This document shows positions 5,373 to 5,698 of a stretch of DNA of 5,698 bases, piece by piece. The first letter of the stretch is position 1; the number at the start of each line of letters is the position of its first letter. The notes beneath the pieces were generated by a model, which did no database searches, was not told the origin of the DNA, and saw only the letters and a list, made by a program, of their open reading frames with translations. Made by a program: the position numbers and the translations under genes. The DNA comes from JAWODU01 sp046483125 (GTDB lineage Bacteria > Verrucomicrobiota > Kiritimatiellia > UBA8416 > JAWODU01), in contig JAWODU010000074.1 in assembly GCA_046483125.1 (NCBI GenBank), forward strand, positions 1-5,698, written 5' to 3'.

Positions 5373-5401
5373 ATGATACCATACATTCGTTAGCGTGTCT
5401 A
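5373..5401 (-). promoter_or_regulatory. Sigma70-like promoter of the IclR gene
   Basis: TAGACA (5401-5396) and TATCAT (5378-5373), each five of six to consensus, are 17 bp apart. Transcription would start near 5366, only a few bases before ATG 5360. This suggests either a nearly leaderless message or use of a downstream start such as TTG 5333. Confidence 0.45.
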
Positions 5402-5641
5402 TAATTGTTTTTTTAATCTTGAGATTTTGCCATAAGGGGCGGATTTACCCGGAAACCGGGTCATCGGAGCCGAAAAAAGTTTGCATTTCCCCGTTGCGGT
5501 GGCTCTGAGCGGCGGGCTGCCATGCAGGCTGACCGGCACATTGCGATGCCGCAGCCAAGGCGCATTGGACTTGCCGCCCGGCGCCCAAAGAACGGGCACC
5601 CGTTTTTCAATGCATCGCCTCCCACAGGGGCATTTCAAAAA
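5402..5641. other. Gene-poor stretch with small inverted repeats
   Basis: No convincing gene is seen here. A 79-codon minus-strand frame (5399-5638) starts at TTG without a ribosome site and has a composition I do not find protein-like. Three small inverted repeats are present: AATCT-TG-AGATT (5415-5426), ACCCGG-AAA-CCGGGT (5447-5461) and AACGGG-CA-CCCGTT (5591-5604). The last is followed on the plus strand by further T residues and on the minus strand by CTTT, so it is a weak candidate terminator for the frame ending at 5642. Confidence 0.4.
5591..5604. terminator. Weak candidate terminator hairpin
   Basis: AACGGGCACCCGTT is a perfect 6-bp inverted repeat with a two-base centre, realistically a 5-bp stem with a four-base loop. 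The plus strand continues TTTC and the minus strand continues CTTT. It lies 38 bp past the stop codon of the partial frame at the right edge. The stem is short, so the terminator call is tentative. Confidence 0.25.
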
Positions 5642-5698
5642 CTACATATAGCGACGGAGGTTAATCGCGTCGATGCAGATAAATCCGTGGAGCTCGGC
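5642..5698 (-). CDS. Possible 3' end of an ORF, perhaps a transposase
   Basis: Eighteen codons run in from the right edge to a TAG: AELHGFICIDAINLRRYM. The hydrophobic pattern G-F-hydrophobic-x-hydrophobic-D followed by a short basic end resembles the C-terminus of IS4/IS1634-type transposases (typically G-hydrophobic-F-hydrophobic-x-F-hydrophobic-A-L near the end), but this is too short to be sure. No terminal inverted repeat or target duplication can be identified downstream. A rival reading is a plus-strand gene beginning at ATG 5672 with GGAGG 12 nt upstream. Either way the gene lies outside the window. Confidence 0.25.
   Translation of the reverse strand, partial: AELHGFICIDAINLRRYM

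Noticed and set aside
5399..5638. Minus-strand 79-codon frame upstream of the IclR gene
   Set aside because: It has a TTG start without a ribosome site, Pro/Arg/Lys-rich composition and no motif; it also runs through the inverted repeats and the IclR -35 box.
1..5698. CRISPR array, tRNA, rRNA or riboswitch
   Set aside because: I found no regularly spaced identical repeats, cloverleaf-like sequence, rRNA signature or recognisable riboswitch core on either strand by reading; no structural search could be run.

Overview
All well-supported genes in this window lie on the minus strand and, in transcription order (right to left), encode regulators and one enzyme. They are an IclR-family transcription factor, a stand-alone IclR-type winged-helix protein, a small conserved-looking protein, a single-domain response regulator, a short methylenetetrahydrofolate-reductase (MetF)-like protein and a soluble hybrid histidine kinase. 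Fragments of further reading frames touch both edges. The moderate-to-high GC content, HDFNN-type PAS hybrid kinase, lone receiver and short MetF-like protein suggest an anaerobic, Desulfobacterota-like bacterium. That assignment is inference only; no marker gene is present.

Right part (about 4204-5698): a possible 3' end of a gene at the edge, then roughly 280 bp without a convincing gene but with small inverted repeats, then the IclR gene with a sigma70-like promoter, then a 69-residue winged-helix protein with its own good promoter (TTGAGA-17-GATAAT). Middle (3303-4203): a small GIY-YIG-like protein with a weak start signal, followed by a receiver-only response regulator whose stop codon sits inside a perfect hairpin. 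Next (2138-3302): the MetF-like gene with a clear promoter and ribosome site, a tandem 10-bp repeat abutting its -35 box, and a 12-bp-period degenerate repeat just upstream. A motif containing GGGACAG occurs on both sides of this gene. Left part (1-2137): the PAS-PAS-HisKA-HATPase-receiver kinase, whose last 36 residues look unlike the rest and overlap a second open frame that runs off the edge.

The lone receiver and the hybrid kinase could belong to one phosphorelay around the MetF-like enzyme, but nothing in the sequence proves that they interact. Most genes appear to have their own promoters, so this is a cluster of separately controlled units rather than one obvious operon. I see no defence system, CRISPR array, tRNA, rRNA or complete mobile element. 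The least explained parts are the repeat-rich promoter region of the MetF-like gene, the HTH-only IclR relative beside a full IclR, and the small GIY-YIG-like protein.
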